In this document: positions 19,207 to 28,266 of the stretch, one piece after another
Layout of the letters: each line of letters begins with the position of its first letter
Numbering within the stretch: position 1 is the first letter of the stretch
Assembly (NCBI GenBank): GCA_902524235.1
Contig: CABZCF010000003.1
Location: 1 to 64,000, forward strand
Length of the DNA stretch: 64,000 nucleotides
Direction: 5' to 3'
DNA from: an uncultured Pelagibacteraceae bacterium
GTDB lineage: Bacteria > Pseudomonadota > Alphaproteobacteria > Pelagibacterales > Pelagibacteraceae
Notes under the pieces: generated by a model
Databases searched by the model: none
Told to the model about the DNA's origin: nothing
What the model saw: only the letters and a program-made list of their open reading frames with translations
Position numbers and translations under genes: made by a program

Positions 19207-19493
19207 TACTCAACTACCTTAGGTACTACAAAAAAATCTTTATTTTTTTCTGGAGAATTTTTTAAAATATCCTCTCGAATATTTTTAGATTCAATTTTAT
19301 CTTTTCTTAATTTTAAAGTTGTTTCTGCTACTGAGGTTAAAGGTTCAGTCTTGCTTGTATCTAACTCGTTTAATTTTTCAATAAATTTAAATATTGAGTT
19401 TAGATCATTAGTTAGCCTTTTTGCTTTCTCCTCTTCTATTGATATTCTTGAAAGTTTTGAAATATGCTTTACTGTTTTAAGATCTATTGTCAT
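19206..19493 (-). CDS. gatC: Asp-tRNA(Asn)/Glu-tRNA(Gln) amidotransferase subunit C
   Basis: Small subunit that wraps around and stabilises GatA/GatB. The 95-residue protein has the usual N-terminal VKHISKLSRISIEEEKAKRL and ends PEKNKDFFVVPKVVE, which is the family's C-terminal pattern. It is the first gene of the leftward gatCAB-OMT-trhO-MATE string. It is divergent from ruvX, with 45 bp between the two ATGs. Confidence 0.94.
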   Translation of the reverse strand: MTIDLKTVKHISKLSRISIEEEKAKRLTNDLNSIFKFIEKLNELDTSKTEPLTSVAETTLKLRKDKIESKNIREDILKNSPEKNKDFFVVPKVVE

Positions 19494-19538
19494 ATGATAA
19501 GAATATTGAAAACTACCATTTAATCTAAAAAATACAAT

Positions 19539-19994
19539 ATGGTCACTTTAGATGAACTTAAAGATAAATTAGCAAGTAACGCTAGATTAATCGGTTTAGA
19601 TTTAGGAACAAAACGCATAGGTATAGCTATATGTGACGATAAAAGAAAAATAGCATCTCCATACAAAACAATTGAATACAAAAATATGGAGTATTTGGTG
19701 AATGAATTAAAAAATATTATAAAAGACAACAATATTTTTGCAGTAATAATTGGAAATCCTATTAATATGGATGGTTCCTTTGGAAAAAGCGCTCAGTCAA
19801 TAAACGATAAGGCAAAAGTTATCGAGAAAGAATTAGATTTGATAATTGCCATGTGGGATGAAAGACTTTCAACGTCCGGTGCATTTAATATATCAAGCAA
19901 TTTAGATATAAATTTTTCTAAAAAGAAAAAAAATATAGATGAAAAAGCTGCAGCTTTTATACTTCAGGGAGCTTTAGATTATTTAAATAATTAA
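19539..19994 (+). CDS. ruvX: RuvX/YqgF-type RNase H-fold nuclease
   Basis: YqgF family, a putative Holliday junction resolvase also linked to 16S rRNA 5'-end processing in E. coli. The 151 residues show the RNase H-like acidic motif LIGLDLGTKRIGIAICDD, VIIGNPINMDG, the WDERLST motif and the C-terminal DEKAAAFILQGALDYL. All expected acidic positions look intact. It opens the plus-strand string leading to pyrB after 42 bp. Confidence 0.93.
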   Translation: MVTLDELKDKLASNARLIGLDLGTKRIGIAICDDKRKIASPYKTIEYKNMEYLVNELKNIIKDNNIFAVIIGNPINMDGSFGKSAQSINDKAKVIEKELDLIIAMWDERLSTSGAFNISSNLDINFSKKKKNIDEKAAAFILQGALDYLNN

Positions 19995-20036
19995 AGCTTG
20001 CACTAATCTATTAATAGAGTTATAGAGTTTGTTTTA

Positions 20037-20975
20037 ATGGCAATATCAAACAAAGCTATTAAAATTTCTCAAAAACACTTGTTAGGTATTCAAGATCTAT
20101 CAATTAAAGATATTAATTACATTCTGGACGAAGCTAAAAACTTTATTACATTAAATAAAAGTAAAAGTAAGAAAATCGACATACTAAGAGGAAAAACACA
20201 AATTAATTTATTTTTTGAACCTTCAACTAGAACACAAAGTTCCTTCGAATTAGCTGGTAAAAGATTAGGTGCGGATGTGATGTCAATGAATATTACAAAT
20301 TCAGCAATTAAAAAAGGAGAAACATTAATTGATACAGCTATGACACTAAATGCAATGCATCCAGATATAATTGTAATTAGACATCAAGATTCTGGTGCAT
20401 GTAATTTATTATCACAGAAAGTAAATTGTGCTGTATTGAATGCTGGTGACGGAAGGCGTGAACATCCAACACAGGCATTATTAGATGCGTTGACAATCAT
20501 TGATCGTAAAAAGAAAATTGAAGGGCTTAAGATTGCAATATGTGGAGACATTCTTCACTCAAGAGTAGCAAGATCAAATATATATTTATTAAATATGTTA
20601 GGAGCAGAGGTAAATATAATTGCGCCATCAAACTTAATGCCTAGGGACTTGGATAAACTTGGAATAAACAAATTTACAGACATGAAAAAAGGTGTCACGG
20701 ATTGTGACATCGTAATGATGTTAAGATTACAAAACGAGAGAATGACAAGTTCGTTTCTTTCCTCAAATAGAGAATATTATGAATACTATGGACTTACACC
20801 AGACAAACTTAATTTTGCAAAAGATGATGCTTTAATTATGCATCCTGGTCCAATGAATAGAGGAATAGAAATAGACACTAAACTAGCAGATGATATGAAT
20901 AAAAGCGTAATAAAAGAACAAGTTGAACTGGGTGTAGCTGTAAGAATGGCTTGTTTAAAACTTTTTTGTGAATGA
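20037..20975 (+). CDS. pyrB: Aspartate carbamoyltransferase catalytic subunit
   Basis: Joins carbamoyl phosphate and aspartate, the first pathway-specific step of pyrimidine synthesis. The 312-residue protein has the carbamoyl-phosphate motif [16 protein letters not shown] (Gln where many homologues have Arg), [21 protein letters not shown] and the late [11 protein letters not shown]. No pyrI regulatory gene is nearby. Instead the stop overlaps the ATG of a dihydroorotase-like gene (ATGA). That is the arrangement of ATCases held in a complex with a catalytically inactive PyrC'. Confidence 0.96.
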   Translation: MAISNKAIKISQKHLLGIQDLSIKDINYILDEAKNFITLNKSKSKKIDILRGKTQINLFFEPSTRTQSSFELAGKRLGADVMSMNITNSAIKKGETLIDTAMTLNAMHPDIIVIRHQDSGACNLLSQKVNCAVLNAGDGRREHPTQALLDALTIIDRKKKIEGLKIAICGDILHSRVARSNIYLLNMLGAEVNIIAPSNLMPRDLDKLGINKFTDMKKGVTDCDIVMMLRLQNERMTSSFLSSNREYYEYYGLTPDKLNFAKDDALIMHPGPMNRGIEIDTKLADDMNKSVIKEQVELGVAVRMACLKLFCE

Positions 20976-22261
20976 TGAAAAAAAAATATTTTTTGAATGC
21001 TCATATTATTGATCCAAAAAACTCCTTAGATGAAGTTGGTGGTTTAATAATTAATGAAAATGGAAAAATTGATGCTGTTGGGAAAAAAGTGAATAAAAAC
21101 AATATTCCATCGAGAGAAAAATATATAGATTTAGGAAATAAACATTTATTCCCAGGTATAGTTGACATGAGAGTTTTCGTAGGTGAACCAGGATACGAAT
21201 ATAAAGAAAACTTTAAAACTTTAAGTAACGCGGCTCTATCTGGAGGGGTTACATCAGTAGTGACTATGCCTAACACCTCCCCTATTATTGATAATGTTTC
21301 AATTGTTGATTTTTTGAAGAGAAGAGGAAGAGATAAATCAAAAATAAACATATACCCAACTGCATCATTAACAAAAAATCTCGAGGGAAAAAATATGACT
21401 GAGTTTGGTTTATTGCAAAAAAAGGGAATCATTGGTTTTACAGACGGTATCAAAACAATTCAAAATTCAAGATTAATGTCACGGATAATGAGATCCGCAT
21501 TTGATTTAAGCTCACTTGTTATGCAGCACGCAGAGGATATTGATCTAGCAGAAAATGGAACTGTAAATGACGGCATAATATCAACAAAACTTGGTTTACA
21601 GGGAATTACTGAATTAGCTGAAAAAATAATAATTGAAAGAGATCTGAGTTTATTAGAGGATTTTAATTGCAGATATCATATTTCACAAATTTCATCTTCA
21701 AAATCAGTAGAGGTAATAAAAAAGAGAAAAAATGAAGTTAATTTTACCACAGGAGTATCTATAAACAATTTATCATTAAATGAAAATGATATAGGTGACT
21801 TTAGAACATTTTTAAAATTATCACCTCCTTTAAGAACAGAAGATGATAGGTTATCATTATTAGAGGCACTTAACAAAAATCTGATTGATGTTATTGTTTC
21901 TGACCATAAACCTGAGGATGAAGAGTCTAAAAGACTAACTTTTGCTCAGGCTGCAACAGGTGCAAGTGGTGTTGAAACTTTGTTGCCGCTAGCTTTGGAA
22001 TTATACCATAATGAGTCCGTAAAACTTTTTAAAATAATTGAAACCTTAACAAGCAACCCTGCAAAAATTCTCAATATTGATAAAGGAAATTTATCTATAG
22101 GTAATGACGCAGACTTTTGTGTTGTCGACATAAATAAACCTTGGATAGTTAAAAAAGAAAAGCTTATTTCAAAATCAAAAAATACAAGTATAGAGAATAA
22201 AAAACTTCAAGGAAAAGTTTTAAATACCTACATAAAAGGCGAAGAGCTTTATAAATTATAA
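20972..22261 (+). CDS. pyrC: Dihydroorotase-like protein lacking the HxH metal motif (PyrC'/PyrX type)
   Basis: The 429-residue protein aligns by eye with type I dihydroorotases along its length: [66 protein letters not shown] and [18 protein letters not shown]. The first metal site, normally DxHxHxREPG, reads [10 protein letters not shown], so both histidines are gone. Active enzymes need them, so this copy is probably a structural partner of PyrB. Alphaproteobacterial homologues with the same RVFVGEPG text are often annotated simply as dihydroorotase. A separate active PyrC would have to be elsewhere. The start overlaps pyrB (ATGA) and plsY follows directly. Confidence 0.9.
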   Translation: MMKKKYFLNAHIIDPKNSLDEVGGLIINENGKIDAVGKKVNKNNIPSREKYIDLGNKHLFPGIVDMRVFVGEPGYEYKENFKTLSNAALSGGVTSVVTMPNTSPIIDNVSIVDFLKRRGRDKSKINIYPTASLTKNLEGKNMTEFGLLQKKGIIGFTDGIKTIQNSRLMSRIMRSAFDLSSLVMQHAEDIDLAENGTVNDGIISTKLGLQGITELAEKIIIERDLSLLEDFNCRYHISQISSSKSVEVIKKRKNEVNFTTGVSINNLSLNENDIGDFRTFLKLSPPLRTEDDRLSLLEALNKNLIDVIVSDHKPEDEESKRLTFAQAATGASGVETLLPLALELYHNESVKLFKIIETLTSNPAKILNIDKGNLSIGNDADFCVVDINKPWIVKKEKLISKSKNTSIENKKLQGKVLNTYIKGEELYKL

Positions 22262-22861
22262 ATGGAAGATATATATAGTATTAAAGATTTAGTTATAATT
22301 ATTATTTTTTCTTATATATTGGGATCTATCCCTTTTGGATACGTTCTATCAAAATTATTTTTAGGTAAAGACATAAGAAATATTGGATCTGGCAACATAG
22401 GAGCAACTAATGTTCTTCGAACAGGAAATAAATTTATTGGATATTTAACTCTTTGTTTAGATATATTTAAAGCAGTAATACCTGTTATAATTATAAAAAT
22501 TTATTTTGTAGAATACATATATATATCATCATTAAGTGTGTTTTTAGGGCATGTTTTTCCTATATGGTTAAAATTTAAAGGAGGCAAAGGTGTTGCTACG
22601 TATGTAGGTATTTTATTTTGTTTAAATATATATTTAGGAGTTTTGTTTGGACTAGTTTGGTTGGCAACTTTAATACTTTTTAAATATTCATCTTTATCAT
22701 CTTTAATTGCTAGTATATCGATACCATTTATAAGTTACTTTATATTTGATAATCAAAATTACTTTTTTTTCGGAATAATATTTATATTAATTTTATATAA
22801 TCACAGAGATAATATTAAAAGGCTTAAGAATCACGAGGAAACTAAAACAAAAATTTATTAA
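22262..22861 (+). CDS. plsY: Acyl-phosphate:glycerol-3-phosphate acyltransferase
   Basis: Integral membrane enzyme that makes lysophosphatidic acid from acyl-phosphate, the first step of phospholipid synthesis in the PlsX/Y route. The 199 residues have several hydrophobic helices and the family motifs YILGSIPFGYVLSKLF, DIRNIGSGNIGATNVLRTGN and GHVFPIWLKFKGGKGVATYVG. It starts at the base after the pyrC stop, so it is likely co-transcribed. It is followed 40 bp later by topA. Confidence 0.96.
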   Translation: MEDIYSIKDLVIIIIFSYILGSIPFGYVLSKLFLGKDIRNIGSGNIGATNVLRTGNKFIGYLTLCLDIFKAVIPVIIIKIYFVEYIYISSLSVFLGHVFPIWLKFKGGKGVATYVGILFCLNIYLGVLFGLVWLATLILFKYSSLSSLIASISIPFISYFIFDNQNYFFFGIIFILILYNHRDNIKRLKNHEETKTKIY

Positions 22862-22901
22862 TTTGACTATCAACGTAATTTTTAGTTTAGTTTATTAAAA
22901 A

Positions 22902-25445
22902 ATGAATCTTGTAATAGTTGAAAGCCCAGCAAAAGCTAAAACTATAAACAAATATTTAGGTAATGAATATACTGTTTTAGCTAGTTATGGTCATATTAGA
23001 GATCTACCATCCAAAAATGGATCAGTTAGCCCAGAAGAAAAATTTAAGATGATATGGGAAATAGACAGCTTCTCAAAAAAATACTTAAAAGAGATTACAG
23101 ATGTAGCCAAAATTTCTAAAAAAATTATTCTTGCAACTGATCCCGATAGGGAGGGCGAGGCAATTGCATGGCATGTAAAAGAGTATTTGAATGAAAAAAA
23201 ACTTTTAAAAGATAAAACCGTTGAAAGAGTTGTGTTTAATGAGATAACAAAAAAAGCAGTAACCAATGGAATTGACAATCCTAGAAACATAGAATCAAAT
23301 CTTGTAGATGCATATATGGCTAGAAGAGCATTGGATTATTTAGTAGGCTTTAATATTTCTCCTATTCTTTGGACTAAATTACCTGGATCAAAATCAGCCG
23401 GCAGAGTTCAATCAGTTGCATTGAGACTGTTGACAGAAAGAGAACATGAAATTGAATTATTTAAGCCAGAGGAATTTTGGACATTAAATGTTATATTTAA
23501 AACTTCTAGTGGCGATCTTTTGAATTCGAACGTAGTTTTAATTGATAGCAATAAAATCGAAAAATTTTCATTTAGGAATAAAAATGATATTTCAATCGCC
23601 TTAGAAAAAATTAAAAAAAAAAAATATAAAATTGTCGATATAAGTTCAAAAACCTACACAAGAAATCCGCAAGGACCTTTTACAACATCTACACTACAGC
23701 AAACAGCATCCAGTAAATTAGGGTTTGGTGCTTCAAGAACAATGCAAATTGCACAAAGATTATATCAAGGTATTGATATTTCAGGTGATACCGTAGGTCT
23801 AATTACGTATATGAGGACTGACGGAACAAATATTTCAAAAGATGCAATAGAGGATTTTAGAAAATTTATTCATAATTCATACGGAGAAAATTATTTACCA
23901 AAAGAAGCTAATAATTATTCCGGTAAAAAAGCTAAAAATGCACAGGAAGCCCATGAGGCTATAAGACCTACAGATATAAAAAGAACCCCAGAGGAAATGA
24001 AAAAGTTTCTAAGTACAGATCAAATTAAACTTTATGAATTAATATGGTCTAGAGCCTTATCATCACAAATGGAGCCAGCAAAATTTGACAGAAAAACAAT
24101 AACTATAGCTTCTGAAGACAATTTAGATCAATTTAAATGTTCTGGCTCTACATTAAAATTTGATGGATTTTTAAGAGTTATTAAACAGAACGAAAATGAA
24201 GATGAAACAATACTTCCTAATGTTAAAGAAGAGAAAGTGGAAATTAATAATTTTGTAGATGAACAACATTTCACACAACCACCTCCAAGATACTCTGAGG
24301 CAAGTCTTGTAAAAAAGTTAGAGGAACTTGGTATAGGAAGACCTTCAACTTATGCTAGTATAATATCTGTAATATCTAATAGAGGTTATGCGGATATTGT
24401 AAACAAACGTTTTTTTCCTACTGACAGAGGTAAATTGTTATCAGCATTTTTGGAAAAATTATTTACAAAATATGTAGACTACAGATTTACAGCAGATTTG
24501 GAGGATCAACTCGACAATATTACTGCTGGTAAAGAAGACTGGATTAAAGTGTTAGAAAAATTTTGGAATGACTTTAATGTTAATGTATCTAATGTGAAAG
24601 AAAAAAGAACAAGAGAGGTTCTTGATCTTTTAAATGAAAGTTTAGGAGAACTTATTTTTGAGTCAAATAATGGAGAGATCGACAGAAAATGCAAATTATG
24701 CACAAACGGTGAGTTAAGCTTAAAAAACAGTTTTCGGGGTGGTGCATTTATTGGTTGCTCTAATTATCCAGAATGTAAGTTTACTAGACCTCTATCTAAA
24801 GCGAAGGCTAAGGATCAAATTGCTTTATCTGAACCAAAATTAATCGGATCTAACGATAAAGGTAAAGAAATATTTTTAAAAAACGGAAGATTTGGTCCAT
24901 ATTTACAATATGAAATAGATGATAATAGTGATGTATTAAAGAAAAAAAAGAAAAAAAAAGAAAACGACAACTTAAAAAATGTATCTATTCCAAAAGGTAT
25001 AGACATTGAAACTATAGACCTAGATAAAGCAAAATATTTATGCTCATTACCAATGATATTAGGTCAACATCCTGACAGTGGAAAAGATATTACAGTAAAT
25101 TCTGGTAGATTTGGTCCATATCTTAAATGTGAAAATAAATCTGCTAGATTAGAAAATGTGGAGGAGTTATTTACTATTGGATTAAATAGAGCAATAACAT
25201 TAATAGCAGAAGCTAAACCTGGAAGAATGTCGTCTTCATTAATTAAAGATTTAGGAGATCATCCTGAGGATAAAAAACCAGTTCGAATCATGAAAGGTCA
25301 ATATGGTCCATACATCAAATATAAATCATTAAATGCAACTATACCTGAGGAAAAAGATCCGATGGAACTGACTATGGAGGACGCTTTAATTTTGATTGAG
25401 AAAAGAAGAGAATACGATAAAAAAAAGAAAAAAGGAAAAAAATAA
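22902..25445 (+). CDS. topA: DNA topoisomerase I
   Basis: Relaxes negatively supercoiled DNA through a 5'-phosphotyrosine intermediate. The 847 residues start with the Toprim domain (MNLVIVESPAKAKTINKYLG, ATDPDREGEAIAWHV). The active-site Tyr lies in GLITYMRTDGT at about 303. A single four-Cys zinc ribbon follows (CKLCTNGEL and GCSNYPECKF, about 598-630). Three C-terminal topo-repeats come next, marked RFGPYLQYE, RFGPYLKCE and QYGPYIKYK. A run of seven lysines (poly-A tract near 24940) links the zinc domain region and the repeats without breaking the frame. Homologues often carry more zinc domains. Confidence 0.97.
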   Translation: MNLVIVESPAKAKTINKYLGNEYTVLASYGHIRDLPSKNGSVSPEEKFKMIWEIDSFSKKYLKEITDVAKISKKIILATDPDREGEAIAWHVKEYLNEKKLLKDKTVERVVFNEITKKAVTNGIDNPRNIESNLVDAYMARRALDYLVGFNISPILWTKLPGSKSAGRVQSVALRLLTEREHEIELFKPEEFWTLNVIFKTSSGDLLNSNVVLIDSNKIEKFSFRNKNDISIALEKIKKKKYKIVDISSKTYTRNPQGPFTTSTLQQTASSKLGFGASRTMQIAQRLYQGIDISGDTVGLITYMRTDGTNISKDAIEDFRKFIHNSYGENYLPKEANNYSGKKAKNAQEAHEAIRPTDIKRTPEEMKKFLSTDQIKLYELIWSRALSSQMEPAKFDRKTITIASEDNLDQFKCSGSTLKFDGFLRVIKQNENEDETILPNVKEEKVEINNFVDEQHFTQPPPRYSEASLVKKLEELGIGRPSTYASIISVISNRGYADIVNKRFFPTDRGKLLSAFLEKLFTKYVDYRFTADLEDQLDNITAGKEDWIKVLEKFWNDFNVNVSNVKEKRTREVLDLLNESLGELIFESNNGEIDRKCKLCTNGELSLKNSFRGGAFIGCSNYPECKFTRPLSKAKAKDQIALSEPKLIGSNDKGKEIFLKNGRFGPYLQYEIDDNSDVLKKKKKKKENDNLKNVSIPKGIDIETIDLDKAKYLCSLPMILGQHPDSGKDITVNSGRFGPYLKCENKSARLENVEELFTIGLNRAITLIAEAKPGRMSSSLIKDLGDHPEDKKPVRIMKGQYGPYIKYKSLNATIPEEKDPMELTMEDALILIEKRREYDKKKKKGKK

Positions 25446-25447
25446 TA

Positions 25448-25669
25448 ATGAAAAAAATAATATTTATAGTATCAATTTTATTTATGTTTAGTTCTGCAAC
25501 TTACTCTGAGGAGAATAATTGTGAGGATAAAAAGTTAGTAAGTAAAATACTTTGTAAATCTGTTGGATTAGGCAAAGATTCTTCGAGTAAACTCTCAAAT
25601 GTAGAATTGGATACCTCAAATATTAAAGAAAAAAAATATATTTCTGACTGGTTTAAAAAAAAAGAATGA
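25448..25669 (+). CDS. Small secreted protein of unknown function
   Basis: The 73-residue ORF starts 2 bp after topA and overlaps the next start as ATGA, so it is very likely translated. It begins with a clear signal peptide (KKIIFIVSILFMFSSATYSE). The mature part is about 52 residues, charged, with two cysteines (NNCEDKK and KILCKSVG) that could form a disulfide, and a lysine-rich end. I do not recognise a family, and it could be a periplasmic peptide or a short lineage-specific protein. Confidence 0.75.
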   Translation: MKKIIFIVSILFMFSSATYSEENNCEDKKLVSKILCKSVGLGKDSSSKLSNVELDTSNIKEKKYISDWFKKKE

Positions 25670-26127
25670 GTCCAGAAGAAAATTTAAAGAAAAATAATAT
25701 AAATTTACCCAAAGCATCAGATCCTGTTGGATCATACTTATCATGTAAAAAAAGCAGCAATTTTTTATTTATTTCAGGACAAATTTCAATAGATGAGAAA
25801 AACACTTTAATAAAAGGTAAACTTGGAAAGGATCTTACTACGGAAGAAGGATACGAAGCTGCAAAACGATGTGCATTATCATTAATAGCTCAAGCAAAAA
25901 AGTTTTGCGAAGGGGATTTAAATAAAGTTAAATCTTGCATTAAATTAACAGGGTATGTGAATTCAGTTCCAGAATTTACTGAACAACCAAAAGTTATAAA
26001 TGGAGCATCCGATCTAATTTTTTTAATTTTTGAAGATAGTGGCAAACACTCGAGGGCGGCTGTTAGTGCAAACAGTCTACCTCTTGGTGTAGCTGTTGAA
26101 GTTGATGCAATTTTTGAGATAATTTAA
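25666..26127 (+). CDS. RidA/YjgF family protein
   Basis: Member of the RidA (YjgF/YER057c/UK114) family, 153 residues. Family enzymes such as RidA hydrolyse reactive enamine/imine intermediates released by PLP enzymes. Others in the family have different roles, so the activity here is inferred. Visible features are LFISGQISIDEK, the mid-protein VKSCIKLTGYVNSVPEFTEQP and the end HSRAAVSANSLPLGVAVEVDA. The latter keeps the substrate-carboxylate Arg and ends in the usual VEVDAIFEI. It is coupled to the small secreted gene and overlaps ugd by 4 bp tail to tail. Confidence 0.88.
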   Translation: MSPEENLKKNNINLPKASDPVGSYLSCKKSSNFLFISGQISIDEKNTLIKGKLGKDLTTEEGYEAAKRCALSLIAQAKKFCEGDLNKVKSCIKLTGYVNSVPEFTEQPKVINGASDLIFLIFEDSGKHSRAAVSANSLPLGVAVEVDAIFEII

Positions 26128-27425
26128 ACAGCTCTTCCTACAGCGAAATACTTTATATTATTTAGCTTCATTCTTTTTGGATCATATATATTTCTCATGT
26201 CATAAATTTTAAAATTATTTTTTTTCACTATTTTTTTAAAATCTACAAATTTAAATTCATTCCACTCAGTGTGAATAATTATTAAATCACTTTTAAGACA
26301 TGCAGAACTAATATTTTTACAATATTCTATATTTTTGTTATTAAAAACTTCTTTTTTTCCAGATGGATCAAAATATTTTACTTTGACACCTTTTCTAACC
26401 AAATAAGGAATCATATATAAACTAGTAGCTTCTCTCATGTCATCAGTGTTTGGTTTAAATGTTACTCCCAGAAAAGTTATTTGTTTATTTTTAATTTTAT
26501 TTCCCAAAATAGTATGAATTCTTTTTGTTAACATTTTCTTTCTATTTTCATTTGATTCCACCACAGTTTTAACGATTGTAAGATCAGTTCTAAAATTCTT
26601 GCCAGTATCAATTAAAGCTCTTGTATCTTTGGGAAAACAGGACCCACCGTAAGCAGGTCCTGCTCTTAAAAATCTTTCACCAATTCTCGCGTCTAAGCCC
26701 ATCCCTATTGATATATCTTTAATATCAACACCTGTTTTTTCACATAAATTAGCTAGTTCATTTATATATGAGATTTTTGTTGCTAAAAATGCGTTTGAAG
26801 CATATTTAATCAGTTCTGCTCCTCTTCTGCTTGTTTTTATATATCTACTATTTTTTTTTACGATTGGCTGATAGAGTGATCTTAAAATTTTGTTTGCTCT
26901 CTTACTATTGGTACCAACAACTACTCTATCAGGATTAATAAAATCTCTAATTGCTTCACCTTCTCTTAAAAATTCGGGATTTGAAACAATATCTACAAGT
27001 TTTTTTTTCTTTAATACGGAAAAGATCTTTTCAATTTGATCTCCAGTTGAAACAGGAACTGTAGATTTGGTTACTATTATTTTATATTTTTTAATAAATT
27101 TTTTAATTTCTTTAGCAGCGCTAAATACATATCGGAGATCAGCTGAATTAGTATTTTTTTTGGTTGGTGTCCCAACGCATATAAAAATTATATCCGATTT
27201 AGTTACAGCATCTTTTAAATTGTCAGTAAATTTTATTCTATTTTGTTTAAAATTTCTTTTTAATATTTCTTCAAGACCCGGTTCATAAATTGGAATAATA
27301 TTTTTATTTAGTGCATTTATTTTAGATTTGTCTTTATCAACACAAATAACATTGTTTCCAAGATCCGAAAAACATACGCCACTTACCAAGCCAACGTATC
27401 CAGTGCCAATCATACATAGTTTCAT
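26124..27425 (-). CDS. ugd: UDP-glucose 6-dehydrogenase
   Basis: Oxidises UDP-glucose twice with NAD+ to UDP-glucuronate, a precursor of surface polysaccharides or glycolipids. The 433 residues show the N-terminal Rossmann motif MIGTGYVGLVSGVCFSDLG, the dimer-core lysine region, the catalytic Cys in GPAYGGSCFPKDTRALI, and a C-terminal UDP-binding domain with FLGVTFKPNTDDMREA. It overlaps the galU end by 4 bp, so GalU product can feed directly into it. No glycosyltransferase lies beside the pair. Confidence 0.96.
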   Translation of the reverse strand: MKLCMIGTGYVGLVSGVCFSDLGNNVICVDKDKSKINALNKNIIPIYEPGLEEILKRNFKQNRIKFTDNLKDAVTKSDIIFICVGTPTKKNTNSADLRYVFSAAKEIKKFIKKYKIIVTKSTVPVSTGDQIEKIFSVLKKKKLVDIVSNPEFLREGEAIRDFINPDRVVVGTNSKRANKILRSLYQPIVKKNSRYIKTSRRGAELIKYASNAFLATKISYINELANLCEKTGVDIKDISIGMGLDARIGERFLRAGPAYGGSCFPKDTRALIDTGKNFRTDLTIVKTVVESNENRKKMLTKRIHTILGNKIKNKQITFLGVTFKPNTDDMREATSLYMIPYLVRKGVKVKYFDPSGKKEVFNNKNIEYCKNISSACLKSDLIIIHTEWNEFKFVDFKKIVKKNNFKIYDMRNIYDPKRMKLNNIKYFAVGRAV

Positions 27426-28237
27426 AACTTAGAAATCCTATTTGATGAGTTAATATATCCATCCATTGTACCACAATCTAAATATTCACCTTCAAAGTTG
27501 TGACCAATAAATTGATTTCCCTCATTTATCAAACTTCTTATCGAGTCGGTAATATGAATCTCTCCACCCTTCCCTTTTTTTTGTTTTTTTAATTTAGAAA
27601 AAATTTCATTTGGCAAAATGTATCTACCAATAACGGCATTTCTTGATGGAGCCTCTTTAATTTTAGGTTTTTCAATTACATCCTTGATATAAAAATTATT
27701 TTTATCTATCTTTGAACTAACAGAATAAATGCCCCATCTACTTACATTGTTCTTTTTTACAATCATACTAGCCATTATTGAACATTTCTTTTTTTTGAAT
27801 ATTTTAATCATATCTTTTGAACAATTTTTCTTAACAATCAAATCATCAGGTAATAGCATCAGGAAATGTTTGTCTTTTATATATTTTTTTGTTTTCAAAA
27901 CAGCATCACCAGTGCCTTTGGGTGTGTTTTGATAAACAAATTTTATCATTTTTCTATAATTTAAAATTTTTTTATATTCGCTGATTATTCTTTTATCTTT
28001 TTTTTTTTTAAGAATTTTTTTATAAAATTTATCATTATAAAAATATTTTTTAATAATATTTTTTTTTTTCGAGATTATAAATACTATCTCCTTAATGCCT
28101 GCTTGCATGCATTCATCTAAAATATATTCAATTCCTGGCTTACCGTTAATTGGAAGCAGTTCTTTTGCAAATACACTAGTTAATGGTAAAAGTCTTGTGC
28201 CTAGACCTGCAAGTGGTATTATTGCTTGTTTAATCAT
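27422..28237 (-). CDS. galU: UTP-glucose-1-phosphate uridylyltransferase
   Basis: Makes UDP-glucose from glucose-1-phosphate and UTP. With the start at 28237 (MIKQAIIPLAGLGTRLLPLT) the protein has 271 residues. The nucleotide-binding LAGLGTR and FAKELLPINGKPGIEYIL are intact, followed by VYQNTPKGTGDAVL, LLPDDLIV and the GGEIHITDSI segment. The track's earlier ATG (28264) would leave 2 bp between galU and the divergent panC and adds nine non-conserved residues, so I reject it. The pair galU-ugd is translationally coupled. Confidence 0.94.
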   Translation of the reverse strand: MIKQAIIPLAGLGTRLLPLTSVFAKELLPINGKPGIEYILDECMQAGIKEIVFIISKKKNIIKKYFYNDKFYKKILKKKKDKRIISEYKKILNYRKMIKFVYQNTPKGTGDAVLKTKKYIKDKHFLMLLPDDLIVKKNCSKDMIKIFKKKKCSIMASMIVKKNNVSRWGIYSVSSKIDKNNFYIKDVIEKPKIKEAPSRNAVIGRYILPNEIFSKLKKQKKGKGGEIHITDSIRSLINEGNQFIGHNFEGEYLDCGTMDGYINSSNRISKL

Positions 28238-28250
28238 GTTTAAATATAAT
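28222..28250 (+). promoter_or_regulatory. Candidate panC promoter inside the galU 5' end
   Basis: TTGCTT and a perfect TATAAT box are separated by 17 bp. The -10 ends 16 bp before the panC ATG, predicting a 5' leader of about 10 bases and thus a nearly leaderless mRNA. The -35 box lies within the first codons of the divergent galU. Confidence 0.5.
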
Positions 28251-28266
28251 TTATCAAGTATCATAA

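Noticed and set aside
21001-21453. 150-residue ORF antisense to pyrC
   Set aside because: Its hydrophobic, low-complexity text is typical of the reverse of an AT-rich gene, and it has no start context or family features.
24935-24975. Poly-A tract in topA suspected as a frameshift site like rlmB
   Set aside because: The reading frame continues intact through the lysine run into recognisable C-terminal repeats.
28238-28264. Upstream ATG of galU (MILDKLYLN)
   Set aside because: It would leave 2 bp to the divergent panC and is not part of the conserved GalU N-terminus.
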